Assembly (NCBI GenBank): GCA_003427395.1
Contig: BFEA01000001.1
Location: 7,588,244 to 7,612,410, forward strand
Origin: Chara braunii
Lineage: Eukaryota > Streptophyta > Charophyceae > Charales > Characeae
Direction of reading: 5' to 3'
Length of the DNA: 24,167 nucleotides
Every line of letters begins with the position of its first letter. Positions within the stretch are counted from its first letter, which is position 1. Under the pieces are notes generated by a model that was given only the letters and a program-made list of their open reading frames with translations, was not told the DNA's origin and ran no database searches. Below, piece by piece: positions 1 through 8,375 of the stretch. The position numbers and the translations under genes are program-made.

Positions 1-480
1 TTTTTTTTTTAATAGCAGCCAGAGAGTCGAGTAGCCTGGGGAGAGTGCCGTAGCCGATGCAAACTCGGAGGCGGGCGATAATGAGCCAACCACAACGGTG
101 AGCACCTCGATCCCGATTACGACAACGAGGACCATGATCCCGATGCTAAAAAAAAATCACGACGATGAGCTGGAACGCGTGACCAAGTGCCACGCTCCAC
201 TACTCATATGTGCAATATTAGAANGAGTCTGCTGCTAGAACGTGGAGAGGTATGATGCCTTCNAGTCGTACGTGCAAATGAATGAGTCTNCCGCAAGATC
301 TTGAGAAGATACATTCAGATGATGGACGGAATCACCAGCAACAGGTAAGTCTCCAACCCGACGGTGAAGAGCGCCACCGGATCGCGAGCGCTGACACGAA
401 CAGCAGATGATCACCTTCGAATCTGTCGCTGAGATGGCCACCATGAGCACCACACTTCACGCCCCTCCTGCTCTCTAGTG
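1..480. other. Unassigned sequence at contig start
   Basis: The window opens with a short poly-T run and continues as mixed sequence with three single-base Ns at 224, 263 and 290. No reading frame here has codon structure or motifs that I recognise. The minus-strand ORF at 235-453 contains ambiguous codons and looks like chance. I see no RNA gene or clear repeat boundary in this stretch. Confidence 0.5.
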
Positions 481-1550
481 CCTCATGTGCCCTCCTTTTC
501 TTTCGCTTCCCAATCTCCTCCTTACTACTACACCGCCTTCAAGTCTCATGCGCAGAGCGATAGAGAGTGGCTACTTCCCTTGGCCGGACGAGAGAAGTCG
601 AGTGAATCTCCTGCCTGATTGTGGGAAGATGCACCCGCCATCCTCACACGCGCAGCCTTTACCGTTGATACCGACCAGACCGTCGCTCGATTGGGAATTC
701 TAACACGACCATCTGTTCCGGAACATGTCAAAACCCCAATTTCGAGTCTTACCTCGCTTGATTCTGTTGAGAATCGGGCGAGATATGCCCGTTTCTCTTC
801 TCTTCTTTCGCCCGTCCGCCATCTCTCACGCACGTCTTTTTCTTCTAACCTCCCTTCCTGCACAACTAGCACCAAAAACTAACACTACTACTGCGCTCGC
901 TCTGTCCAAGAACCCCGCCTACCACTTTCCCCTGCTTGGTTTCGTTAAGAAACGAGCATGGTATAGCAGTTTATTCCCGCCATAGCCTTTCGTCTGGTTG
1001 CTTTCTCCTTCCTTACCTGCAGATGTATCTAGCGCGAGATCGCGCCCAGATGCATCTGCCTTTATACCAGCCTGTTGAACTAAGCACGGGTTGCACACTG
1101 CTGTCCCTGCGTGCTTCCACCAGCGCCACCTGCTTTGGCCCATCACTCTACTTCGCGCAGTGGCTCATCACCCCTCTAATCCCATTGGCATGCTCACACT
1201 CAATCCTCTCACACTTAGNNGGGCCACAGATACCCTGGCCGTGCCCCTCTTTTCCTTGATGCGAGCGCAGTGCCTAGTGGCAGCTAATCCGACAGCAGCC
1301 CAACCGAGAAGTGAAGCTTCATAAGGCTTTGTTGTCGGACCGGGTAGTCTTTAATACTCATCCTACTCGAACTGTGACCGCTGGCCACGGCAGCGAACAC
1401 ACCAACCTTCTGCTGGCCAGGATCAAAAGCTGCACACAACCACCCTTGCCTACGGGTCATGCTAATACTCCTTGTACCAAGGACTGACCCGTGGGCACGA
1501 CACTGGGATATCCCCACAGAGCTGGGCAGCCCCGCCCCCGGGGTGATTCA
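481..1550. other. C/T-rich anonymous region, no gene seen
   Basis: This stretch is pyrimidine-rich on the plus strand, similar in texture to 22,100-23,050. Several overlapping short ORFs occur in all frames, with no recognisable domain and no convincing splice pattern. An 11-bp-arm hairpin with one mismatch lies at 769-797, and two Ns at 1219-1220 mark an assembly ambiguity. It may be intron or old repeat DNA. I cannot assign a function. Confidence 0.45.
769..797. repeat. Hairpin with 11-bp arms
   Basis: GAGAATCGGGC at 769-779 faces GCCCGTTTCTC at 787-797 across a 7-base loop. Ten of the eleven positions pair. This is direct sequence evidence for an inverted repeat. I know of no function for it, and it is not followed by a T-run that would suggest a Pol III terminator. 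Confidence 0.5.
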
Positions 1551-1578
1551 AAATTGCATCATCCGCTTATCTACTTCT

Positions 1579-1637
1579 TGGAGTTCGAACTCAGGTCTGT
1601 ACTTCAACAGTTCTGCGTGTACCACTAAGTTGGCCTG
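1579..1637 (-). repeat. tRNA-like (SINE-head-like) segment, copy 1
   Basis: Read on the minus strand this is a diverged tRNA-like sequence. An A-box-like AACTTAGTGGTAC is followed after about 30 bases by a B-box-like GAGTTCGAACTC. It aligns along its length with the better-preserved copy at 1728-1790, sharing the GTAC after the A box, the anticodon-arm region and the T-arm core. It lacks the paired acceptor stem of a functional tRNA. A tRNA-derived SINE remnant is the most likely explanation; a decayed tRNA pseudogene is the alternative. Confidence 0.45.
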
Positions 1638-1727
1638 TTGTACCTGTCTACTCTGCCTTGGGACTGGTACCGCCCCAGCCCATATCAATGCAAAATTATA
1701 CGTTTACCCTTTATTCACCTGTTTCCA

Positions 1728-1790
1728 GCGGGGCTCGAACTTAGGTATGTATGTCAACCATTCATAGCTGTACCAACTGAGCTTAGCCCA
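1728..1790 (-). repeat. tRNA-like (SINE-head-like) segment, copy 2
   Basis: On the minus strand a canonical-looking D arm, GCTCAGTTGGTACAGC, is followed by a 30-base spacer and a T-arm-like AAGTTCGAGCCCC. This matches Pol III A- and B-box consensus and normal tRNA geometry. The acceptor ends do not pair well and the T stem is poor, so I do not call a working tRNA. The copy at 1579-1637 lies about 150 bp away in the same orientation, which suggests a dimeric or tandem SINE. Confidence 0.55.
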
Positions 1791-1855
1791 TTGATACCTT
1801 AGCCAGCCCCGGAACCAACGCCTGGGCCGTCTCCCAACTGGAACCAAAGGGTATA

Positions 1856-1893
1856 TGAAAATAAGTAAAAACAAAACAAAAAAAAAAATAACA
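1856..1893 (+). repeat. A-rich tract
   Basis: An impure A-rich stretch with occasional T, C and G sits between the tRNA-like pair and the first copy of the 430-bp-spaced repeat. Similar tracts at 2648-2669 and 3010-3077 separate the following blocks, so these may be tails of short retroelements. The tRNA-like boxes are on the opposite strand, which argues against one simple SINE. Confidence 0.4.
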
Positions 1894-1904
1894 CAGCAAA
1901 ACGG

Positions 1905-2130
1905 GGAGGGGTTCCACGTGACCAGCTGTGCACTCAGCACCGCTGCAGGCCTCCCTACAGTGCCCCGGGCCGTTCCGCCCAGGCACAGTTCACATCTTTC
2001 AGGCCCTAACGGGCATGCTCACACTGCGACTCCAAATCTGCAAAGTACGCAGATTTGGGACAGACCAAATTTGAGGCTTTGAGCATGGTTCGGGTCGCAC
2101 TGCTGTGCCTTTTCAGATGGGACAAGGCCC
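1905..2130 (+). repeat. Diverged interspersed repeat, copy A
   Basis: This block aligns with 2332-2560 at an offset of about 430 bp. Matching landmarks are the GTTCCAYGTGA start, AGGCACRGTTCA, GGGCATGCTCACAC, the CCAAATCTGC hairpin and GTCRCACTGCTGT near the end. The two copies differ at many positions and by small indels, so the duplication is old. The minus-strand ORFs overlapping it look incidental. Confidence 0.6.
2032..2058. repeat. Perfect 10-bp hairpin in copy A
   Basis: CCAAATCTGC at 2032-2041 pairs perfectly with GCAGATTTGG at 2049-2058 across a 7-base loop. The same structure, with a different loop and one arm mismatch, recurs in copy B at 2461-2489. Confidence 0.7.
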
Positions 2131-2331
2131 TACGTGCCTGCAGCAATGTCGGATCGGTACTTTGCTGGTCCCATGATGCCGGGTGTGGGGCCTATGTTCG
2201 GTTGTCGTGAAGAGTAGAGGAGTGCTGGGCCCGCAACCCTTGCAGCGTGATCCCAGGTGACGCAGGTCCCGCTGCATATCTTGGTGGTAGTAGCAGCTCT
2301 CAGATAGGAACTTTGAAGACCGGTGTGGCAA

Positions 2332-2560
2332 AGGGTTCCATGTGAACGGCTGCGCACAGTTAGTGTTACTGCAGCGGCCACTGCCCCCAGTCTCCCGCCC
2401 TGCTGTGCCTAGGCACGGTTCACCATCTGCGGGTCCCAACCGGGCATGCTCACACCGCACCCCAAATCTGCGAAATATGCAGATCTGGGATAGGCCAACT
2501 TTTGAGGTTCTGGGCACGGTCAGGTCACACTGCTGTACCTCTTCAGATGGAACAAGCCTT
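2332..2560 (+). repeat. Diverged interspersed repeat, copy B
   Basis: This is the second copy of the 1905-2130 block, offset by about 430 bp and carrying its own hairpin at 2461-2489. The A-rich tract at 2648-2669 follows it. The stretch between the copies (2131-2331) and after copy B (2561-2640) also has related GC-rich, CACA-containing texture, but I could not align it with confidence. Confidence 0.6.
2461..2489. repeat. Hairpin in copy B
   Basis: CCCAAATCTGC at 2461-2471 faces GCAGATCTGGG at 2479-2489 across the 7-base loop GAAATAT. Ten of eleven positions pair. The arms are better conserved between the copies than the loop. Confidence 0.6.
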
Positions 2561-2669
2561 GGCTGTCTGTAGGAACAGCAAATTGGTGCTTCGTAGGTCG
2601 CACAGCACCATCCAGAACTGTGCAAACTTCTTGTCATCGAAGCTTTACAAAAATAAAATAAAAAAAATA

Positions 2670-4083
2670 GGCATCTGTGGTCGCCCTCGGATGTGACCGT
2701 GAATTTTTGTACCCCGCGGCTACACAACTGCGGCTGCCGTCAAGCGGTCATACACCAAATGGTACCTTTGGAACCTCGGAAAAACTGTGTAACCGGTCTC
2801 ATGCCTTACCGGCCTTGATGGGCAGGGTCACGCTCAGCCCCCTTATTGCAGAAATGGGACTGGGCGGGCCCACACACAAAGTTCTCACAGCAAGATGGAA
2901 CTGGGCAGGCTCACACCCACGCCTCATACAGCGGATCGAAGTCGGTGTCCGCTGTGTCCCCTGGTCACGGCCGGTTCCGGTGCCACTGCCGGACCACGTT
3001 CAACATATGGGACAAAAACAAGAAATAAGGGAAAAAGAAAATGAAAGTAAAAAAAAAAACAATAATAAATAAAAAACCTAGAAAATCGGAATAGGGGGAG
3101 GAGGCCGTTGGTACTTGGTCCTCAGCCCTCCCTCTCGGGCCCACGGTAGGACTCCCCAGCAAAACTAAGGGGGATAGTCCTGCAGGATCCTCAACCCCTT
3201 AATCAACCCCTCTGTCTTCTCCAGGAAACGCTCCTCCGCTCCTGTAATGCTGGCTGCTGGCCTTGCTCCCGGGATGCCCCTGGTGGAAGTTCAATGATGT
3301 AACCTATAGGGCTAAGCCCAAGTCTGGTTGCAGCAGGCCCAGTTCTGCATATGAAGAGTAATTGCAGGCTGTTACAGCCTACCCGGGCCTGCAAGGGTGC
3401 GCCAATGCCCTCTCTTGGTCTGCCCCTTGAGCCCAAGGCCCCGTACGGCCATGCTCTTCGCTTGGAAGACGGCTATTTGCTGAGTTCACCATACGCACTG
3501 CCCCGTCATGCCGCGGTCACGGGCCGAGGCTCTCGTAGCCCGCCGTACTCATCGAAAAGAGCATGCTTTTATCGTCTTTGGTCGGAAAGACTCCGACTTT
3601 TGCTCGCGCCGTATCCACGCGTCGTACCTAGCTAAAATTTGTTACGGCTCCTACCGCCGATACCTTTATAGTCAAACGTAGTACTTGCATGCTTCACATG
3701 GTGCGGCCTCAAAATGCNGCCCTTCCGCAAGTTAGTNGAAAGTTTTCCTCTAGCCATAGCCTCGACGGTCTAACTTTGCGCCGGTGGCGACCTCGTCAGT
3801 GCGCCCGAAGTTGCGGCCCGCGCTACGCTATCCAAACCTCTAGCTTATTTCTAACTTGGACCACCGAGCGGTTCGTTTGTTCACACTAGTCAAAAATTTT
3901 AACTAACGCGTGCCCACAAAGTGCATGCCCATATACACACCCTCTGACTCATCCAAGCGTGCGCCCGCCACTTCCTGACTTCCAAGAGTCAGTCGCGATC
4001 GAGCGAATGCATGCGACTTCCTTAAATTTTATCAAGAATGCTCCTCCTGCGAGGTGCAAAAGTACGCACAATTACCCTTGTAA
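2670..4083. other. Anonymous mosaic upstream of the gypsy pol
   Basis: No gene is supported here. An A-rich tract (3010-3077) splits two GC-rich blocks. Two Ns lie at 3718 and 3737. I looked for a gag ORF, a primer-binding site complementary to a tRNA 3' end, and a 5' LTR matching the sequence after 8070, and found none. The short plus-strand ORFs at 3351-3635 and 3689-3889 contain no zinc knuckle or capsid-like features. The gypsy element is therefore either 5' truncated or too diverged here to recognise. Confidence 0.45.
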
Positions 4084-4194
4084 GGGTATTGGTGCCGACA
4101 CCATCGTCCAGAACACCCTGACATTGTTCTTTGTTTTGTCTCACTGGACGATTCCCTTGATGAGCTCGGTAATGAACTCATAGCACTTTGGAGT

Positions 4195-5535
4195 TTGTGG
4201 GCTAAGAAAGCTAAGTCTAAGGGTGAGTTAATGATCGCGGATATTGAGATTACACATACGCAGGTAGGTGCACTGTTAGATCCAGGATCAACGTGGTCTT
4301 ATATCTCAGATAAGGCAATTCGTAAATTGCATTTGGGAATGAAGGTAAGAGACTTACCTAGACCAATCACGTCTATGCTGACTGGCAAGAGCACGATCAT
4401 TGTCTCTCAATATGTCGATCGTGTCAAGCGTTATTTCAGGATGAGGAAGGAAAGAAGATATTGCATGAGATATCCTTCCTCATCGGAAAAGAACTTGCCT
4501 TTTGACAAGATTTGGGGAATGGATTGGCACGAGGAAGCCGACTTAAAAGTCATGTTCAAAGAAAAAAGTGTAAAGTTAAAGGACGAGAAGTTTGAAATGC
4601 GAGCGATCAAGTTGTATCACAGGTCTTACTCTGATCCAACCTTGTCTTTCTGTTGTATGAGTTACCCAACCTTTAGATCAATGGTCTTCAAGAAGAAGTT
4701 GGATCAGAATGTGATGATCGTACTCATTAAACGAGTAGGTGAGTGTTCCTCATCCTATCCTCCTTCGATTGAAAAATTTCTTGATGAATATAAGGACTTT
4801 CAAACTGAGCCGGCGGAAATCACTGAGCGTGCTATTAAGCACACGATCGAGATTATTCCCGGAAGCAAGATTCCCAAGGGTCCCATTTACCGTATGACTC
4901 CTAGGGAACTTGAGGAACTTCGCAAACAACTGCAAGAACGTACAGACAAAGGAAGGATTCGGCCTAGCTCATCTCCTCATGGTGCTCCTGTCTTATTCGT
5001 GCCAAAAAAAGAAGGTGAACTTAGACTATGCATTGATTATCGAGGGCTGAATTCCGTCACTGTGAAAAACGCGGAACCACTTCCGCATATTGACGATCTG
5101 TTGGACCAATTGCAAGGATGCAAATATTTCAGTAAGATTGATCTCAAGTCAAGGTACCACCAGATCGAGGTGGATCATGAAGATCAACACAAGACGGTTT
5201 TCCAAACCAGGTATGGTCACTACGAGTTCGTGGTTATGCCTTTCGGATTGACTAATGCACTTGCGACATTTCAAAAATCAATGAATAAATTGTTTCGTCA
5301 ATGGTTGGATCAATTCGTAGTAGTCTATCTCGATGACATTCTAGTGTACTGTAAGACACTAGAAGATCACGAGAAACATCTACGAATGGTTTTGCAGAAA
5401 TTGCACAAGGGCAATTTCAAACTGAACCCGAAAAAGTATGAGTTTGTTAAGCCTGAAGTCTTGTACTTAGGGCATATCGTGAGCGAGGAAGGACTAAGGC
5501 TCGAAGAAAAGAAGATTACAACAATTCGAGACTAA
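4195..5535 (+). pseudogene. Gypsy pol, protease and reverse transcriptase part
   Basis: This is a 446-codon open stretch encoding the front of a gypsy polyprotein. It would yield an aspartic protease and an RNA-dependent DNA polymerase acting in the virus-like particle. The protease active site reads ALLDPGSTWSYIS (about residues 27-39); the DPGST variant is usual in plant gypsy elements. The RT contains FSKIDLKSRYHQI (motif A), MPFGLTNALATFQ (motif B) and an intact YLDD at 5326-5337 (motif C). The frame is open upstream to 4084 without an ATG. The listed start is an in-frame TTG and probably not a true start, since pol is normally expressed with gag. The frame ends at TAA 5533-5535, where relatives usually have Trp. 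RT catalytic residues survive, but the protein is interrupted. Confidence 0.85.
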
Positions 5536-6334
5536 CCCCAACCTAAGACTATAACTGAGTTGAATTTTTTTCTAAGACTTGCTAGTTATTATAGGAAGTT
5601 ACGTCAGAAACTTCTCTTTGATAGTTGATCCTATGAAAAGACTTCTGAAGAAGAAAAAACCTTGGTTGCGGGACAAAGATTGTGAGTCGGCGTTCATAAA
5701 GTTGAAGTATGTTTTGACTTACTACCCTATCTTAAAGATTGTTGATCCTTCTCTCCCTTTCATTGTCACAACTGACGCAAGTCAATATGGGATTGGGGTT
5801 GTGCTATAGCAGGACGACGGCAATAGATATAAACCTATAGAGTTTATGTCCAGGAGACTTCCGTCGAAGAAAGTGATGAACTCCACCTACGAAAGGGAAT
5901 TGTATACCTTCGTTGTTGCACTGAACACCTAGAAACACTACTTGTTAGGGAGACACTTTACTGTGTACTCAGATCATTCTACTCTGAAGTGGATCAAGAC
6001 TCAGCTTAGACTCTCTGATAAGTAAGTTAGATGGTCCGCTTTCATCTACACCTTTGACTTTGAATTGAAAACTATCAAGGGAAAGTCTAATGTGGTTGCG
6101 GATGCTTTGTCCAGACGTGCAAATTTTTTTGGAACTATGATCTCCTATCTCGATATCGGGAATAAATTAAAGGAACAAATCAGAAAGGGATATGAGAGTG
6201 ACCCTATTTGGAGTCCTATCATTGAGACCCTACGAAAGAACCCTGAACTATTCCCAGAATATCGAATGATTGATGACTTACTCTTCTTCCTAGATAAAAT
6301 CGAAGAAAGACCATGCATTCCTCACCAAGAATAA
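5536..6334 (+). pseudogene. Gypsy pol, RT thumb and RNase H part
   Basis: Pol homology resumes directly after the stop at 5533, with TELNFFLRLASYYRK in the same frame. It then moves by one base near 5600 into the frame beginning YVRNFSLIVDPM. The RNase H domain that degrades the RNA template is recognisable from FIVTTDASQYGIGVVL (catalytic Asp in TDAS), STYERELYTFVVAL (Glu), TVYSDHSTLKW (Asp) and VVADALSRR. In-frame stops at 5807 (TAG), 5930 (TAG) and 6023 (TAA) each fall where Gln or Trp is expected in relatives. The frame ends at TAA 6332-6334 inside the first copy of a 37-bp tandem duplication. All catalytic acidic residues appear retained, but the segment cannot be translated as one protein. 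Confidence 0.8.
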
Positions 6335-6389
6335 ATCAAAAGTCTAATCAGACATTCCTCACCAAGAACAAATCAAAAGTCTAATCATT
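6316..6389 (+). repeat. 37-bp tandem duplication inside pol
   Basis: Copy 1 (6316-6352) and copy 2 (6353-6389) both begin CATTCCTCACCAAGAA and differ at one internal base (T at 6332, C at 6369) and at the final two bases. Because 37 is not a multiple of three, the duplication shifts the reading frame between RNase H and integrase. It looks like a recent local duplication, since the copies are about 92% identical. Confidence 0.9.
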
Positions 6390-7239
6390 GGGGAATGCCA
6401 TGATGTTGAGGGACACTTTGGTTGTAAGAAGACGTATGCTGATCTACGAGAATGCTTTGAATGGAAAGGAATGAAGGAAGATGTATTAATGTATGTGCGG
6501 ACTTGCCATGTCTGTCAGAGAAACAAATCCTCACATGAGAATCCGTTGAGACTGTTGAGACCACTGCCTATGCCAAGTGAGTCAAGTGAGTCTATCTCCA
6601 TAGACTTCATGAGTCTCACTAAAAGCCGAAATGGCAACAATCAGGTAATGGTCATTGTGGATAGATTCTTCAAATATGCTATGTTCATTTCTTTGCCAGC
6701 CGAAGCTAGAACTGAACTGGTCATCCAAAAGTTCTAGAAGCGATGGGTTTCTGAGTATGGATTCCCGAAAACCATCATTTCTGATAAGGATGTTCGGTTC
6801 ATTAGTCTACAGTGGCAGAAACTGATGGAAGTCTATGACATCAGGTTGACCATGTCGTCAGGAAGACACCCTGAAACGAATGGCCAAACTGAACAGATGA
6901 ATCGTCTGTGCCAACAACTCATGCGCATGTATGTCCGACCCGATCAAATAGATTGGGATAAGAACTTACCTAAGATTGCTAGTGCCTATAATAACAGTAT
7001 ACATATTGTTACAGGTAAAACGCCTAATGCACTGCATAAAGGTTGGAAACCTCGACGTCCCATTGATGCTTTAACTCGGGACCAGATTCAGAGGTTATCC
7101 CGGAACCCGTGAATTTGCAGTTTTGTATGAAGAAGATATTAAAAAGGTAAAGGAAAATATATAGAAAGCCCAACTACAGATGATTGAGCAAACTCCCGAC
7201 ATTGTTGCTGCATATGAACGTGAGTTGAGGGAAAATTGA
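6353..7239 (+). pseudogene. Gypsy integrase part
   Basis: This would encode the integrase that joins element DNA to the host chromosome. The N-terminal zinc-binding HHCC module is visible: His 6399, His 6414 (spacing H-x4-H), then Cys 6504 and Cys 6513 (CHVC). The catalytic triad is Asp 6603 in SIDFM, Asp 6783 in IISDKDVRF, and Glu in HPETNGQTEQMNR. The second Asp and the Glu are exactly 35 residues apart, the classical D-D(35)-E. TAG at 6735 interrupts the core after FISLPAEARTELVIQKF. A frame change near 7090 leads into REFAVLYEEDIKKVKENI and KAQLQMIEQ, typical of the region after the gypsy integrase core, with another TAG at 7162. I see no chromodomain. Confidence 0.82.
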
Positions 7240-7640
7240 TGTGTTTCTGCGATCGAACTCGAAATTTGGCCCGGCACGAATGCAATAACCCATGAAGTAT
7301 GCCTCGTGGAATGTCTAAGGACCTCGCCAGGGGAGAAAAGACCCTAAGTAATTCAGGGCCTGAGCAGACGACAGTTGACCGAAGTCAACTGCCTGACGCC
7401 CAACAGTCAAAGTCAAAGTGTACCCAGCCCAGGCCGTCGGTCAGACGCACACACTTGTTTGTATGCAGGTACACAGACAACATCAGGACCAAATGGAAGC
7501 CTGCAACTGTACACAATCCAGGCCTCGGTTGTGAGTCAATTTGTACGACTGTGGGTGGGAGACCCGAGGCCAGACAGCCTCGTCAAACACTACATAAGGC
7601 TTGGTCTCTAGGAGGTCAACATTCAGTCTTGCTATGCTGC
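7240..7640 (+). other. Gypsy 3' noncoding spacer
   Basis: This is non-coding sequence between the end of integrase homology and the minisatellites. The plus-strand ORF at 7299-7859 runs through the repeats and has no domain, so I treat it as incidental. No gene is visible. Confidence 0.4.
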
Positions 7641-7643
7641 CTC

Positions 7644-7720
7644 GACGCTGGCTTGACTCTAGCTGGATGTTGGCTTGACGCTGGCTCGACGCTGGCTGGA
7701 CGCTGGTTTGACGCTGGTTG
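7644..7720 (+). repeat. 11-bp minisatellite, seven units
   Basis: Seven consecutive units keep an exact 11-base period with consensus GACGCTGGCTK. The second and third units are the most diverged (GACTCTAGCTG, GATGTTGGCTT). The array lies 73 bases upstream of the 31-bp array. A period not divisible by three argues against a conserved coding role. Confidence 0.85.
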
Positions 7721-7792
7721 CGCTGGTACTATGGACGACGACGGGGGACTGTGGCAGCATGCTGGCGCCTTCTCTGTTGAGCGCCAGCCTCT

Positions 7793-8040
7793 GCTGATGT
7801 GGCGCGTGCCACCTGTCTTCATTGCTGATGTGGCGCATGCCACCTGTCTTCATTGCTGATGTGGTGCATGCCACCTGTCTACATTGCTGATGTGGCGCAT
7901 GCCACCTGTCTACATTGCTGATGTGGCTTAGGCCATCTGTCTTCGTTGTTGATGTGGTGCATGCCACCTGTCCACATTGCTGATGTGGTGCAGGCCACCT
8001 GTCTCTACTGCTGACGTGGCACTGGCCACGCTGTCTACAT
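7793..8040 (+). repeat. 31-bp minisatellite, eight units
   Basis: Unit starts fall at 7793, 7824, 7855, 7886, 7917, 7948, 7979 and 8010, an exact 31-base period over eight units. The core GCTGATGTGG is followed by variants of YGCATGCCACCTGTCT. Each unit contains a small inverted repeat of the form GTGGC-N4-GCCAC; substitutions in the arms mostly leave G-T wobble pairs. The array ends just upstream of the polypurine tract, inside the 3' untranslated part of the gypsy element. Confidence 0.92.
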
Positions 8041-8055
8041 GAGGTGACTGGTTGC

Positions 8056-8074
8056 AACAAGGAGGGGGATCGGG
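8056..8074 (+). other. Probable polypurine tract and 3' LTR junction
   Basis: CAACAAGGAGGGGGATCGGG is a purine run placed where an LTR element keeps its plus-strand priming site, after integrase and the 3' spacer. The following sequence, beginning near TGTGGATGATTGG (about 8079), could be the start of the 3' LTR. No second LTR copy is available in the window to prove the boundary. Confidence 0.5.
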
Positions 8075-8277
8075 ATCTGTGGATGATTGGGAATTGGTAC
8101 TCACCTAAGGTTGACGTCGATACCGTATACTGCTGTTGTCTTCATCGTTATTGGTAACGAGATATTGTATCAGATACCACTTTCATGTTAACTGGAGACA
8201 TTGTGCAGATCTGAGACTACTTGTATTTCGACGTCCGATGAGTATCTTCCAGTCTGGGTTCATTACACCACGGTCAT

Positions 8278-8375
8278 CTCAGGATGAAATTGCAGAAATG
8301 CCACTGTAATCTGAGGATGAAATTGCAGAGATGCCCCTTTCAGCTGAAGGTGAAATTGCAGAATGCCACCGCCGG
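8278..8375 (+). repeat. 33-bp tandem repeat, three units
   Basis: Three units with starts near 8278, 8311 and 8344 share ATGAAATTGCAGARATGCC, with substitutions and a one-base deletion in the last. The repeat falls inside the presumed partial 3' LTR. Confidence 0.8.

Larger units (their letters stand above)
4084..8375 (+). mobile_element. Decayed Ty3/gypsy LTR retrotransposon
   Basis: The domain order protease, reverse transcriptase, RNase H, integrase identifies a Ty3/gypsy (Metaviridae-type) element. The order differs from copia, where integrase precedes RT. The pol frame is open from about 4084 with no upstream gag that I can see. At least three frame breaks occur (near 5600, at the 37-bp duplication at 6316-6389, and near 7090), with in-frame stops at 5533, 5807, 5930, 6023, 6332, 6735 and 7162. 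Downstream lie two minisatellites, a polypurine tract near 8058-8074 and a probable partial 3' LTR. No matching 5' LTR is in the window, so this is a truncated, inactive copy. The ends are approximate. Confidence 0.85.

Noticed and set aside
1728-1790. Functional tRNA gene
   Set aside because: The D arm is good, but the acceptor stem and T stem do not pair properly, so it is a tRNA-like remnant.
2113-2727. 204-codon minus-strand ORF
   Set aside because: It spans a diverged repeat and an A-rich tract, with no motif; equally long frames overlap it on the other strand.
3351-3889. Gag candidate upstream of the gypsy protease
   Set aside because: The short ORFs here lack a zinc knuckle or capsid-like features and are not in frame with pol.
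7299-7859. 186-codon plus-strand ORF
   Set aside because: It runs through the 11-bp array and into the 31-bp array, has no domain and lies downstream of integrase in noncoding gypsy sequence.
7793-8040. CRISPR-like array
   Set aside because: The 31-bp units are directly adjacent with no unique spacers, so this is a minisatellite.
8160-8185. Primer-binding-site-like TGGTATC on the minus strand
   Set aside because: It is on the wrong strand and at the wrong end of the gypsy element; it is part of a small GTATC/GATAC inverted repeat and probably chance.
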